Below, in pieces: positions 11,870-21,772 of a DNA stretch of 64,000 nucleotides; the stretch's first letter is position 1; every line of letters starts with the position of its first letter. The translations under genes and the position numbers were made by a program. The notes beneath the pieces were generated by a model. That model saw only the letters and a list, made by a program, of their open reading frames with translations. It was not told the DNA's origin and searched no databases. The DNA is taken from positions 1,860,001 to 1,924,000 of the forward strand of contig AP014718.1 of assembly GCA_002370555.1 (NCBI GenBank), given 5' to 3'. The stretch comes from Arthrobacter sp. Hiyo4. GTDB taxonomy: Bacteria > Actinomycetota > Actinomycetes > Actinomycetales > Micrococcaceae.

Positions 11870-12820
11870 GTGCCGGAAACAGCGACCCCCCTCAGTGCCA
11901 GGCGCGTCGCGCCACGTCTTCGTCCGCAACGTCTCCTGGTCCTGTTGCCAGCATTCCTCCTCCTCACCGGTTGCATCGCGGACCCAGCCCTGAGCCCAAC
12001 CTGGCGATAAATTCCGGCACTGCCGCCCCGGCTCCCCCGGGCACCTTCCACCAGCGCGCCCTGGAAACTACACAGTCCTCGAATAAGGCACCGGTCTACT
12101 GGATTGGCCGAAGCAACAGCAACGTGTTCCTATACCGGGAGTTCCGGGACGTGCCGGAGCAAGAGAATCCAGTGACCGCGCCCTGCGGGCCATGATGTCA
12201 GAGAAGCCGCTGGACCCGGATTTCTTCACGCCCTGGCAGGATCCCGAGAAACTTGCCTCTTCCATCTCCGGCAAGAACGTCATCACCGTCGATGTCTCGG
12301 AGGATGCCTTTAACAGCAATCTCGACGCCGACATGGCCGGCCGCGCCATTCAGCAGCTGGTCTTTACCGCTACGGCAGCGGCCGCGAGTTCCGGCCTGAT
12401 TGATTCCGGCCAGCAGATCCAGGTCAGGATCCTGGTGGATAGCCACACCGATTACGTTGCCTTCGACCACGTCCTGCTTGGCGACCCCATGTCCCGAGCT
12501 GCCGGAATGGTGGCGCCCGTGTGGATCATCGATCCGCAGGAAGGGACTGACCTGGCCGGCGGAAGTGTCAAGATCACAGGCCGCAGCACCGTGCCGGGCG
12601 GTAAGCTCCGATGGCAGATCCTGCGGCCGAAGCGAACGGGAACAAGACGCCCTACCTGACCGGGGAGACCACGGCAGCTGCAGAAGCCGCCCAGTCCGGA
12701 GTCTTTACGCTTGCCCTTACCCTGTCCTCGGGGAGTTATGAGCTCCGCGTTTCGCAAGTGGATGCGGCCGGCACCAGCCAGGACCTGAATGTGGATACGC
12801 GGAACTTCAACGTCCGGTAA
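11870..12820 (+). CDS. GerMN/Gmad2-domain lipoprotein, frameshifted
   Basis: Start GTG 11870 gives an Arg-rich N-terminus, then LLVLLPAFLLLTGC, a clear lipoprotein signal with the lipid Cys at about residue 35. The middle part (VITVDVSEDAFNSNLDADMA ... QVRILVDSH) fits a GerMN fold. The last 90 residues (PVWIIDPQEG ... SGVFTLALTL ... YELRVSQVD) fit the Gmad2 immunoglobulin-like domain. Bases are missing near 11995, 12175 and 12640; corrected length is about 317 residues. GerMN/Gmad2 proteins were named from spore formers but occur widely as envelope lipoproteins in non-spore-forming actinobacteria. The function is unknown. Confidence 0.75.
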
Positions 12821-12841
12821 CAGCCCGCGTAGCAGTCGGCC

Positions 12842-13624
12842 TCAGGCTACCGGTGCTGCCCAGCGTCCCAGTACGTCACTCGCCAGAACAACCGCTGCCG
12901 GTCCGGCCGTGGATGACCTCAGGACGTGGCGTCCCAAGAGCGCCGTCACGGCGCCGGCGTCGCAAAGCCGGGTGACTTCGCGGGGACTGATTCCGCCCTC
13001 CGGACCAACGATGAGCAGAATTTCCGAGTGTCCGGCGTCAGACTGGGTGCCCTGCCATGATTCCAGGACAGACCGGAGCGGCCGGACCGCGTCTTCGTGC
13101 AGGATTACGGCCAGATCCGCTGCCGCCACGGCCGCCGCAAGGCCTGGCGTTTCGACGGCGGCGCGCACCTCGGGAATCCAGGCGCGGCGTGCCTGCTTGG
13201 CGGCGGCAGTGACCACGGACTGCCATTTTGCGTGGGCCTTGGCTGCGCGCTCACCCTTCCAGCGGACAATTGATCGCTCGGACTGCCAGGGAACTACGGC
13301 ATCAATCCCGAGTTCGGTTGCCGTTTCCACGGCCAGTTCGTCGCGGTCCCCCTTAGCGAGGGCCTGCACCAGCACAAGCCGGATGTCGGGCCGGTCCTCC
13401 ACAACGAGGGCGGAGCATTCCACGGTGAGTTCCACTGGCGATGCCGCGACAACAGTTCCGGTCAGCCGCTTTCCCGTGCCGTCGGCGATGTCCACTGCCT
13501 CTCCGGGAGATAGACGTTTTACAGTCACGGCGTGGCGTGCTTCCGGCCCTTGAAGGACAAAACGGGCACCGGGCACCAGATCGTCCAGCGACCCGGCACC
13601 GCTGAAGAAAACGGGATTGCTCAC
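12842..13624 (-). CDS. rsmE: 16S rRNA (uracil1498-N3)-methyltransferase
   Basis: SAM-dependent SPOUT methyltransferase that modifies U1498 of 16S rRNA. The N-terminal PUA-like part (GPEARHAVTVKRLSPGEAVDI) precedes the knot core: VLVQALAKGDRDELAVETATELG, VPWQSERSIVRW and LLIVGPEGGISPREV, ending in the SAM-site loop LGRHVLRSSTAGPAAV. Intact at 260 residues. It starts 2 bases after the dnaJ stop, a usual actinobacterial hrcA-dnaJ-rsmE arrangement. Confidence 0.95.
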   Translation of the reverse strand: MSNPVFFSGAGSLDDLVPGARFVLQGPEARHAVTVKRLSPGEAVDIADGTGKRLTGTVVAASPVELTVECSALVVEDRPDIRLVLVQALAKGDRDELAVETATELGIDAVVPWQSERSIVRWKGERAAKAHAKWQSVVTAAAKQARRAWIPEVRAAVETPGLAAAVAAADLAVILHEDAVRPLRSVLESWQGTQSDAGHSEILLIVGPEGGISPREVTRLCDAGAVTALLGRHVLRSSTAGPAAVVLASDVLGRWAAPVA

Positions 13625-13626
13625 CG

Positions 13627-14748
13627 CTACAGGTTACCGAACCGGTCCCGCAGCTTGGCAAAGACGCCGCCGCTGGCTGCCAGTTTGCCTTCCGTGAACT
13701 GCTCGCCCCGAAGCTTCGCCAACTGCCGCAGGAGGTCCTCCTGCGCGGCATCCAGCTTGGCAGGCGTCTCCACCTGCAGATGGACCATCAGGTCCCCGCG
13801 GCCGTAACCGCGCAGGTGCGTCACGCCGAGTCCACGGAGCGTGATGATCTCCCCTGACTGCGTGCCTGCCTTGACGTCGATCTCCTGCAGCCCGTCAAAG
13901 GTTTCCAGTGACAGTTCGGTGCCCAGGGCGGCGGCTGTCATTGGAATGTGCAGCGTTGCGTGCAGGTCGTCGCCGTCGCGGGCGTACGTGGCGTCGTTGT
14001 TGACCCGTAGTTCCACGTAGAGGTCCCCGGAGGCCCGCCGGCCGGGCCTGCTTCGCCCTGCCCTGAGAGCTGGATCCGGGTGCCCGTGGCAACACCGGCC
14101 GGCACCTTAATGGTGAGCGACCGCCGGCTGCGGATGCGGCCCTGGCCGGCACATTCGTTGCAGGGGTCCTTGATGACCGTCCCGAAACCTTCGCAGCTGC
14201 CGCACGGGCCGCCGTCATGACCTGGCCCAGGATGGAGCGCACCGCGCGCTGGACCTGGCCGCTGCCGCCGCAGATATCGCAGCGGACAGGGTGGCTGCCT
14301 TCGCGGCAACATGACCCGTTGCAGGTGGGCAGGTGACCGCGGTGTCCACTTCGAGTTTCCGGTTGACGCCGAACACGGCATCGCGCAGTTCGATCCGGAC
14401 ACTGATCAGCGCGTCCTGGCCGCGGCGAACCCGGACGCCGGCCGGAGGAGCCGCCCGCGCCGAAGAACGTGTCGAAGATATCCTGGAACGCGAAGCCCTG
14501 GCCGGAGTATCCGCCGCCGCCGAACCCGTTGTCGGTGCCGTTCTCGTTGCCGGTGGTGTCATAGATCCGGCGCTTCTGCGGGTCCGAAAGTACCTCATAG
14601 GCATGGGTCACGGCCTTGAAGCGGTCCGAAGCATCGTCCCCGGGGTTTACGTCCGGGTGAAGAGTGCGGCCAGCTTGCGGTAGGCCTTCTTGATCTCTTC
14701 CCCGGTGGCTTCCGGCGAGACTCCGAGGACGTCGTAGTGGCTGCTCAA
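13627..14748 (-). CDS. dnaJ: chaperone DnaJ, heavily frameshifted
   Basis: Hsp40 co-chaperone that stimulates DnaK and binds unfolded protein. Start TTG 14748 gives [24 protein letters not shown]; the HPD motif follows as [11 protein letters not shown] after a break. Then come a Gly/Phe-rich stretch ([23 protein letters not shown]), four CxxCxGxG-type zinc repeats ([36 protein letters not shown]) and the substrate-binding C-terminal domains. The conserved segments are spread over three frames, so about five bases are missing between 14670 and 14030. Corrected length is about 374 residues. It follows hrcA, so it is probably HrcA/CIRCE controlled. Confidence 0.92.
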
Positions 14749-14825
14749 AGTTCGTATCTCTTCCTTGTTGTACTGCCGGCAGTCGGGCTGCCGGCACTGC
14801 TCTTCGTGCCTGGACCGTGGTGCTG

Positions 14826-15838
14826 TTACGGACCCAGAATTCTTGAAAGGTAACGGGCTACTGCCCTGACGGCGGCCATGGTGGCGGGATAGTCCATCCG
14901 GGTGGGGCCGAGCACACCGATCTTGGCAGTGATGTCCGGTCCGTAGCCGGTGGCCACCACGGAGGCTTCCGCGAGCCCGTCGTACGGGTTTTCACGCCCG
15001 ATACTGACTGCCACACCCCTGGGATCCTGCGCCATGTCGCTCAGGAGGCGCAGCAGGACAACCTGCTCCTCGAGAGCTTCCAGGACCGGCCCGATACTGA
15101 GCGGAAAATCCACATTGGAGCGGGCCAGGTTCGCTGTTCCGGCCATGACCATGCGTTCCTCGCGGCTGCTGTGGGCGAGCGTTTCCAACCCGTGGGCCAA
15201 GGCCTGGGCCGCCGCACGCTGGCCCGGGCTGACGGACGAAACGACTCCTGGCAGCGAGGGGTTCAGCCGGCTCAGCGAGATGCCCGCGAGTGATCCGAGA
15301 AAGTGTGTCCGCAACGCGGCGATGGCGTCGTCGCCGAGGTCCTGGCCGATGTCGATCACGCGCTGTTCGACCTTGCCGGTGGTGGCGATGAGGACAACCA
15401 GGACCTGCCGGGGCGCCAGCAGGACGAATTCGATGTGGCGGATGGTGGCGCGGCTCAGATGCGGATACTGCACGACGGCGACCTGGTTGGTCAGCTGCGA
15501 CAGCATCCTGACGGTCCGGTCCAGGACGTCGTCCAGATCGTCTGCGCCTCCAGCAGCGCCTGGATTGCCCGCCGTTCCGCGTGGGAAAGCGGCTTTACGG
15601 CTGAAATCTGGTCCACAAACAGCCGATAGCCTTTGTCTGTGGGGATCCGTCCCGCGCTGGTGTGCGGGGCCGTGATCAGTCCGTCGTCTTCCAAGGCCGC
15701 CATGTCGTTGCGGATGGTGGCACTGGACACGCCGAGGTGGTGGCGTTCCACGAGCGCCTTGGAACCCACTGGCTCGCGGGAGTGCACATAGTCCTCCACG
15801 ATGGCGCGCAGTACTTCGAGTTTGCGCGGCTCGCTCAT
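14826..15838 (-). CDS. hrcA: heat-inducible transcription repressor HrcA, frameshifted
   Basis: HrcA binds CIRCE operators and represses class I heat-shock genes with help from GroEL. The winged helix is at the N-terminus ([33 protein letters not shown], about residues 22-54), followed by [20 protein letters not shown]. The central and C-terminal parts include [24 protein letters not shown] 15838 has GGAGGTGG 4-5 bases upstream. One base is missing near 15545, after RAIQALLE; corrected length is 337 residues. A CIRCE box lies 31 bases upstream, so the gene should be autoregulated together with dnaJ. Confidence 0.95.
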
Positions 15839-15868
15839 ACTCCACCTCCATCCGTGGTCACTGCAGGG

Positions 15869-15895
15869 TTAGCACTCGACATGCCTAAGTGCTAA
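15869..15895. promoter_or_regulatory. CIRCE operator (HrcA site)
   Basis: TTAGCACTC, a 9-base spacer, then AAGTGCTAA. The consensus is TTAGCACTC-N9-GAGTGCTAA, so there is a single mismatch in the second arm. It lies between hrcA (minus) and the DUF3097 gene (plus). Confidence 0.93.
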
Positions 15896-15985
15896 CAGTC
15901 TAATATGAGTCACCCCGTTGTTAGCATTGGTACCGCTCCGGGCGAAATTCCGGGCCAGGATCTAGCGGCAAGGCGGAATCAATCC

Positions 15986-16830
15986 ATGCAGTACCAGAAC
16001 TGGGGTCCGCAGGAGATCACGGCGCCCGTCAGAAGCGAACTCCCTGAAGTCCCCGTGGAACGTGGCATGGTTCTCGAAGACGCCCAGTCGGGCTGGGTGG
16101 GAGCGGTGACCCGGGTGGAGAAGTCCGGCGGCATGCATGTAGTGGCCCTCGAAGACCGGCACGGCAAGTCCCGATCCTTCCGGCTCGGCTTCGGTTTCCT
16201 CCTGGAGGGACAGCCCATCCGGCTCGTTCCCCGGCGCCCCGGCAGGCTGCCACTGTGGTTGCCGGCCGGACAGCGTCCGGCTCAGTCCGCGTGGCCGGCC
16301 AGCGTGCCCGGGTGGCCAAGGCCAGCAGAATCTGGGTGGAGGGAAAACACGACGCCGAACTGGTGGAAAAAGTCTGGGGTGACGATCTCCGCGTAGAGGG
16401 CATCGTCGTCGAGCCTTTGCATGGCATTGATGACCTGGCGGGGGCGGTGGCCGCGTTCGGCCTGGTCCGGGTCGCCGGCTGGGGTCCTGGTGGACCACCT
16501 GGTGCCGGACTCGAAGGAGTGGCGCATCGCGGCGGCCGTGATGGCCTCCCCCGGCGCGGCCGGGAATGTCCTCATCGTCGGGCACCCTTACGTTGACGTG
16601 TGGCAGGCAATCCGCCCCGCTGTGCTGGGCATCGAACAATGGCCGGTGGTGCCCGCGGGCAGGACTGGAAGACCGGCATCCTGGCAGCGTTCGGCTGGCC
16701 GTATTCCACCAAGGAAGACATCGGGCTCGGCTGGCAAAAGCTGCTGGGCGCTGTCCGCAACTATGCGGACCTGGAGGCATCACTGCTCGGGAGAGTGGAG
16801 GAAGTCATCGACTTCCTGACGGTGCCCTGA
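15986..16830 (+). CDS. DUF3097 family protein, frameshifted
   Basis: Conserved actinobacterial protein of unknown function that is commonly next to hrcA/dnaJ. The N-terminal half reads MQYQNWGPQEITAPVR ... GVVLE-type ERGMVLEDAQSGWVGAV; the C-terminal half, RIWVEGKHDAELVEKVWGDD, VDHLVPDSKEWRIA and WPYSTKEDIGLGWQKLLG, resembles a TOPRIM-like acidic core (VEGKHDAE; DHLVPDS). Start ATG 15986 is preferred to ATG 15905, which lacks a ribosome site and sits beside the CIRCE box. At least three breaks occur, near 16230, 16480 and 16660; corrected length is about 282 residues. The TOPRIM resemblance is my inference from the motif spacing. Confidence 0.8.
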
Positions 16831-16958
16831 CACCGGATCCGGCTCCTGTCGGCAGCATTTGGTGGCTGAACCAGTATTCTTGGTACTGCGGAGGCTGCAG
16901 TTGCTTCAGTCCGGCATTCTCCAACCCAGCACCATTGCACTTTCGAAGGAAGAAAACC

Positions 16959-17378
16959 GTGGCACAAAACGCACGCGAGCACCGGGACGACCACGGTGGC
17001 CAGGGCCGTTCCGAGTACCAGGGCGTTCCGGCGAATGCGTTGCCCCTGACGGCCAGCGAAGACCGCCAGTGGGCCACGCTGGCACACTTCGGCGGAATCC
17101 TCGGCTGCGTTCCGTCACTGCTGATCTACCTGATTTTCCGTGAACGCGGGCCGTTTACCGCCCAGGAATCCAAGGAAGCGCTGAACTTCAGCCTGCCGCC
17201 CACCATTGCGGCGCTGGTGGCCAATCTCCTGGTGTTCATTCCGGTGGTGGGAAACATCTTCGCCGTCATCGCCACCCTGATCTGGATTGCCCTGACCTGC
17301 TTCTCCGTGGCCGCCGGCATCCACGTCAACAAGGGCCAGCCCCACCGCTACCAGTACAACCTGCGCTGGATCAAGTAG
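16959..17378 (+). CDS. DUF4870 family small membrane protein
   Basis: GTG 16959, preceded by AAGGAAG, gives a 139-residue protein. A hydrophilic N-terminal part of about 40 residues is followed by ASEDRQWATLAHFGGILGCVPSLLIYLIF, then LNFSLPPTIAALVANLLVFIPVVGNIFAVIATLIWIALTCFSVAAGI: three to four membrane segments, with the YQYNLRWIK tail typical of the family. The function is unknown. It is intact and converges on hemW. Confidence 0.85.
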   Translation: MAQNAREHRDDHGGQGRSEYQGVPANALPLTASEDRQWATLAHFGGILGCVPSLLIYLIFRERGPFTAQESKEALNFSLPPTIAALVANLLVFIPVVGNIFAVIATLIWIALTCFSVAAGIHVNKGQPHRYQYNLRWIK

Positions 17379-17400
17379 CGGCACCAACGCTTTGGGCCGT

Positions 17401-18628
17401 TCAGTCCGGCAGGATCCTGCGGACCACGGCGTCGGCCAGCAGTCGCCCCTTTAGGGTTAGTACCAGCGTGCCGTGGAAGGCTGCCGGCGGCTCCACCAAA
17501 CCGTCGGCAATGAGCCCGGCCACGGCATGACGGCCGTGGTCGCCCAGCGTTGACGTGGCCAGTCCCGACACGAGCCGGGCCTCAAGCATCACGCGCTCCA
17601 CGTCGCGGGTTTCGGCGTCGAGGGTTTCCCGCCCGGCGGCCGGTGACAGGCCCTGAGCGAGCCGTCCTGCGTAGGCCGTGGGGTGCTTGACGTTCCACCA
17701 CCGCACCCCGCCCGCGTGTGAGTGTGCACCGGGTCCGATGCCCCACCAGTCATCCCCCGCCAGTAGGCGAGGTTGTGCCGGCACGCCTGCTCCGGCGTCC
17801 GGGACCAGTTGCTGACCTCGTACCAGCTGAGGCCTGCAGCGCCGATCAGCTGGTCGGCGAGTTCGTATTTGTCGGCGTGGTCGTCATCGTCGATTCCCGG
17901 GACTTCACCACGGCGGATCTGGGCTGCCAGCTTGGTGCCGTCTTCCACGATCAGCGCGTAGGCACTGATGTGGTCCGGCTGGTAGGAGAGGGCCGTCTCC
18001 AGGGAGAACCGCCAATCCTCCAGGGACTCCCCCGGTGTCCCGTAGATCAGGTCCAGGCTCACGGCCAGGCCGGCATCGCGCGCCCACTGCACCACCTGCG
18101 GCACGCGGCTGGGCGTGTGCGTGCGGTCCAGGACCTTCAGGACATGGGGAACGGCAGACTGCATGCCGAACGAAATCCGGGTGAAGCCGGCATCGGCCAG
18201 GACCTGAAGGGACGCCGGGGTGACCGAGTCGGGGTTTGCTTCGGTGGTCACTTCGGCGCCGGGTTCCAGGCCCAGTGCCCGACGGCGGCTGTCAGGATCC
18301 GCGCGAGGTCTTCCGCCGGGAGCAGCGTGGGAGTGCCGCCGCCGAAGAATACTGTGCTCAGCGGCCGATCCGGGAGACCCGAGTTCCGCAGGACTGTGGC
18401 GGCAAAGTCGACTTCGGACACCGCAGTGCTGGCGTAGGCGTCCTGTGACGCTCCGCCGCCCAGCTCGGTGGCCGTGTAGGTGTTGAAGTCGCAGTATCCG
18501 CAACGAACAGCGCAGAACGGGATGTGCACATACAGGCCGAAGGCCCGGTCCGCCGCACCGTCCAGGGCCTGGGCGGGCAGCAGACCGTCCGACGGCGCGG
18601 GGTCGCCGAGCGGAAGAATGCTAGGCAT
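17401..18628 (-). CDS. hemW: HemW-type radical SAM heme chaperone (formerly oxygen-independent coproporphyrinogen oxidase-like), frameshifted
   Basis: Radical SAM protein related to HemN. GLYVHIPFCAVRCGYCDFNTY carries the CxxxCxxC cluster at about residues 38-45; STVFFGGGTPTLL, TTEANPDSV, FGMQSAVPHVLKVLDRTH, SLDLIYGTPGESLEDW and the C-terminal HemW domain (GPGAHSHAGGVRWWNVKHP) follow. The CxxxCxxC with no fourth conserved Cys and the single domain fit HemW rather than HemN. Breaks lie near 18270 and 17770; corrected length is about 409 residues. It begins 36 bases after the lepA stop and is probably co-transcribed with it. Confidence 0.92.
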
Positions 18629-18664
18629 TGCAGGGGCCTCCGGTGTTGCCGGCCACTGTTATCA

Positions 18665-20514
18665 CTACTTCTTGGCCTTGTCCTTGGACTCGTCGGTGGT
18701 CAGCGCAGCGATGAAGGCTTCCTGGGGGACCTCAACGCGGCCCACCATCTTCATGCGCTTTTTGCCTTCCTTCTGCTTCTCCAGCAGTTTGCGCTTCCGG
18801 GAAATGTCCCCGCCGTAGCACTTGGCCAGAACGTCCTTACGGATGGCGCGGATGCTTTCCCGGGCGATGATCCTGGAGCCGATCGCTGCCTGGATGGGCA
18901 CTTCGAACTGCTGGCGGGGAATGAGCTCGCGCAGTTTGCCGGTCATCATTACACCGTAGGCGTAAGCCTTCTCGCGGTGCGTGATGGCGGAGAAAGCATC
19001 CACTTGTTCGCCCTGGAGCATAATGTCCACCTTGACCAAGTCGGCCACCTGCTCGCCGTCGGCTTTCCAGTCCAGCGAGCCGTAGCCCCGGGTCTTGGAT
19101 TTGAGGATGTCAAAGAAATCGAACACGATCTCAGCGAGTGGCAGCCGGTAGCGGATTTCGACCCTGTCCTCGGACAGGTAGTCCATGCCGCCAATAACGC
19201 CGCGGCGGCTCTGGCAGAGTTCCATGATGGCGCCCACAAACTCGTTCGGCGCCAGGATGGTGGCCGCCACCATCGGCTCGCGGACCTCTGCGATCTTGCC
19301 GGAAGGGTATTCGCTGGGGTTGGTCACATGGACCACCTTCTTGTCCTCCAGTGTCACCTCGTACTCAACGTTGGGGCGGTGGAGATCAGGTCCAGGTTGT
19401 ATTCGCGTTCGAGCCGCTCCCTGGTGATTTCCAGGTGCAGCAGGCCGAGGAAGCCGACGCGGAAGCCGAAGCCGAGCGCGGCCGACGTTTCGGGCTCGTA
19501 CACCAGTGCGGCGTCGTTGAGCATCAGCTTCTCCAGCGCATCCCGCAGCACCGGGTAATCCGTGCCGTCCAGCGGGTACAGGCCGGAGAAGACCATCGGC
19601 TTGGCATCGGCATAGCCGGGAAGGGAGGCCGTGGCAGGCTTGGCAAGGTTGGTGACGGTGTCGCCGACCTTGGACAGGCGGACGTCCTTCACACCGGTGA
19701 TGAGGTAGCCCACTTCGCCAACCCCGAGACCCTTGGACGGGGTGGGCTCCGGGGAGCTCACCCCGATCTCGAGGAGTTCGTGGGTGGCCCGGGTGGACAT
19801 CATCTGGATGCGTTCACGGGGGTGCAGCATGCCGTCAACCACACGGACGTAGGTAACCACACCGCGGTACGTGTCGTACACCGAGTCGAAGATCATGGCG
19901 CGCGCGGGGGCGTTCGGGTCCCCACGGGGCCGGCAGGTCGCGGACGATCTTGTCCAGCAGGACCTCGACGCCCATGCCGGTCTTGCCGGAGACGCGGAGC
20001 ACGTCGTCGGGCTCGCCACCGATCAGGCTGGCCAGTTCGGCCGCGTACTTCTCAGGCTGGGCCGCCGGAAGGTCGATCTTGTTCAGTACCGGGATGATGG
20101 TGAGGTTGTTTTCCATCGCCAGGTACAGGTTCGCGAGGGTCTGGGCCTCAATGCCCTGCGCCGCGTCAACGAGCAGCACTGCGCCTTCGCAGGCGGCCAG
20201 CGAACGGGACACTTCGTAGGTGAAGTCCACGTGGCCGGGGTGTCGATCATGTTCAGCGCGTAGCTGGTCCCGTCGAGTTCCCAGGGCATGCGGACCGCCT
20301 GGGACTTAATGGTGATACCGCGTTCGCGCTCAATGTCCATGCGATCCAGGTACTGGGCCTTCATATCGCGGGACTTAACCACCCCGGTGAACTGCAGCAT
20401 GCGGTCAGCCAGAGTGGATTTACCGTGGTCAATGTGCGCGATGATGCAGAAATTCCGAATGATGGCCGGATCAGTCGCGGCGGGCACCGGGGCGGTGCGG
20501 GCCATGGGAGACAC
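18665..20514 (-). CDS. lepA: elongation factor 4 (LepA), frameshifted
   Basis: Ribosome-associated GTPase that back-translocates or remodels stalled ribosomes. G1 is [11 protein letters not shown]2 [12 protein letters not shown]3 DTPGHVDF, G4 NKIDLPAA. The unique C-terminal domain is present (RNVKYEV-type [37 protein letters not shown]). GTG 20514 has AAGGA 8 bases upstream; ATG 20505 is an alternative. Breaks near 20240 (inside G3), 19920 (two bases) and 19373; the corrected length of 617 residues is standard. Confidence 0.95.
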
Positions 20515-20676
20515 GCAGGGTCCTTACTGTTGACATTCGTGCGACCCCCGCCAGGACGCACCGAAGGCACCCTGCGGCTGGACCGCACATTTGGAACCTC
20601 CAGTCTCCCACGTCCGGGCGCATCGTATTGCATTCAGGCCAAACCCGGCACGGTGGCCCGGCGATAGTCTTGGCAC

Positions 20677-21224
20677 ATGCCTATCAACCTCCGCTCCTTG
20701 GCCAACGCCGTCCGGATGTCCGTCAGGGTCCTGCAGAAGTTCCGTCCCGGCCCAACCCGACCTGCGGGACCGGACACGCCCACTCCCACCCGCCAGGCAC
20801 CGTCGGCCAGACCGGCGCCGCCCGGCGCCTATCCTGGCGACTTTGGGGCACGGCAGCCCTGCAGTACGCCCCGCAGCCCGACGGCAGCCCCGATCCCGGC
20901 GAGATCGTGTGGACCTGGGTGCCTTATGAAGAGGACCACAGCCGGGGCAAAGACCGACCGGTTCTGCTGGTGGGCACGAGCGGCCGGTACCTGCTGGGAG
21001 TGATGCTCACCAGCAAGGACCACGACCATACCGGCAACAGATCCGGAGATTACGTGGACATCGGGACGGGCAGTTGGGACCACCAGCAGCGGCCCAGCGA
21101 GGCGAACCTTGGACGGATCCTGCAGATCAGCCCCGACGCCATCCGGCGCGAAGGTGCTGTTCTGGACCGGAAACGCTTCGATCTGGTGGCTGCAGGCATC
21201 CGGCGCCGACACGGCTGGACATAG
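20677..21224 (+). CDS. PemK/MazF-like toxin family protein, frameshifted
   Basis: The C-terminal 120 residues have the PemK/MazF fold signature: GEIVWTWVPYEEDHSRGKDRPVLLVG (the G.I....P....GKxRPvlvv strand), LGVMLTSKDHDH, and ILQISPDAIRREGAVLDRKRFDLV. The N-terminal 55 residues form a basic, Pro-rich extension. A base is missing near 20845; corrected length is about 182 residues. No antitoxin-like gene is beside it: lepA lies upstream on the other strand and rpsT downstream. It may be an orphan or a housekeeping derivative; RNase activity is not shown. Confidence 0.75.
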
Positions 21225-21252
21225 GCAGCCAAATGGCCAGCTTCCGGGGGTC

Positions 21253-21391
21253 TGCTATTCTATATAGCTGTGTGTCCGTGCAGGTCGACGGCCACTGATG
21301 GTTGGCCGCCATAGGTATCCCCACGCCGCTCAGTCAATGGCCAATCTGAAAGCCCTCTAGACCATTTCCGCATTAAAAAGAGAGTTCACAC
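21253..21391 (+). promoter_or_regulatory. rpsT promoter and 5' leader
   Basis: An extended -10, TGC-TATTCT, at 21253-21261 points to a transcript start near 21268 and a leader of about 124 bases. No good -35 is seen. The leader contains an inverted repeat CGGCCA-N8-TGGCCG near 21289-21308. S20 is translationally autoregulated in other bacteria, so the leader could matter, but that is inference. Confidence 0.4.
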
Positions 21392-21652
21392 GTGGCTAAT
21401 ATCAAGTCCCAGAAGAAGCGCATCCTTACCAACGAGAAGGCTCGCCTGCGCAACAACGCAGTCAAGTCTGAGCTGAAGACGGCCATCCGCGCCGTCAACA
21501 CCGCCGTTGAGTCCACCGACAAGGATGCAGCTGCCGCTGCCCTGCTTGTTGCCGGCCGCAAGCTGGACAAGGCTGTCAGCAAGGGTGTTCTGCACAAGAA
21601 CAACGCAGCAAACCGCAAGTCGGCCATCTCCAAGAAGGTCAACGCGCTGTAA
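21392..21652 (+). CDS. rpsT: 30S ribosomal protein S20
   Basis: Basic 86-residue 16S-binding primary assembly protein of the small subunit. [20 protein letters not shown] at the N-terminus and [17 protein letters not shown] at the end are diagnostic. GTG start with AGAGAG upstream. Intact, monocistronic, with its own promoter-like box upstream and a strong terminator 27 bases downstream. Confidence 0.97.
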   Translation: MANIKSQKKRILTNEKARLRNNAVKSELKTAIRAVNTAVESTDKDAAAAALLVAGRKLDKAVSKGVLHKNNAANRKSAISKKVNAL

Positions 21653-21679
21653 GGTTTCCAGTTCTCCTGAACTGATGAT

Positions 21680-21710
21680 TGTGGCCGGCACCCGATGGGT
21701 GCCGGCCACA
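21680..21710. terminator. rpsT terminator hairpin
   Basis: A perfect 14-bp stem, TGTGGCCGGCACCC / GGGTGCCGGCCACA, with a GAT loop, followed by CATCTTT. It lies between the convergent rpsT and holA and can act for both. Confidence 0.88.
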
Positions 21711-21772
21711 CATCTTTAAGCCGCCAGCGTCTCTGCGCCAGAGCCACCAATCGCAGCCGCCATGAGCTGACG

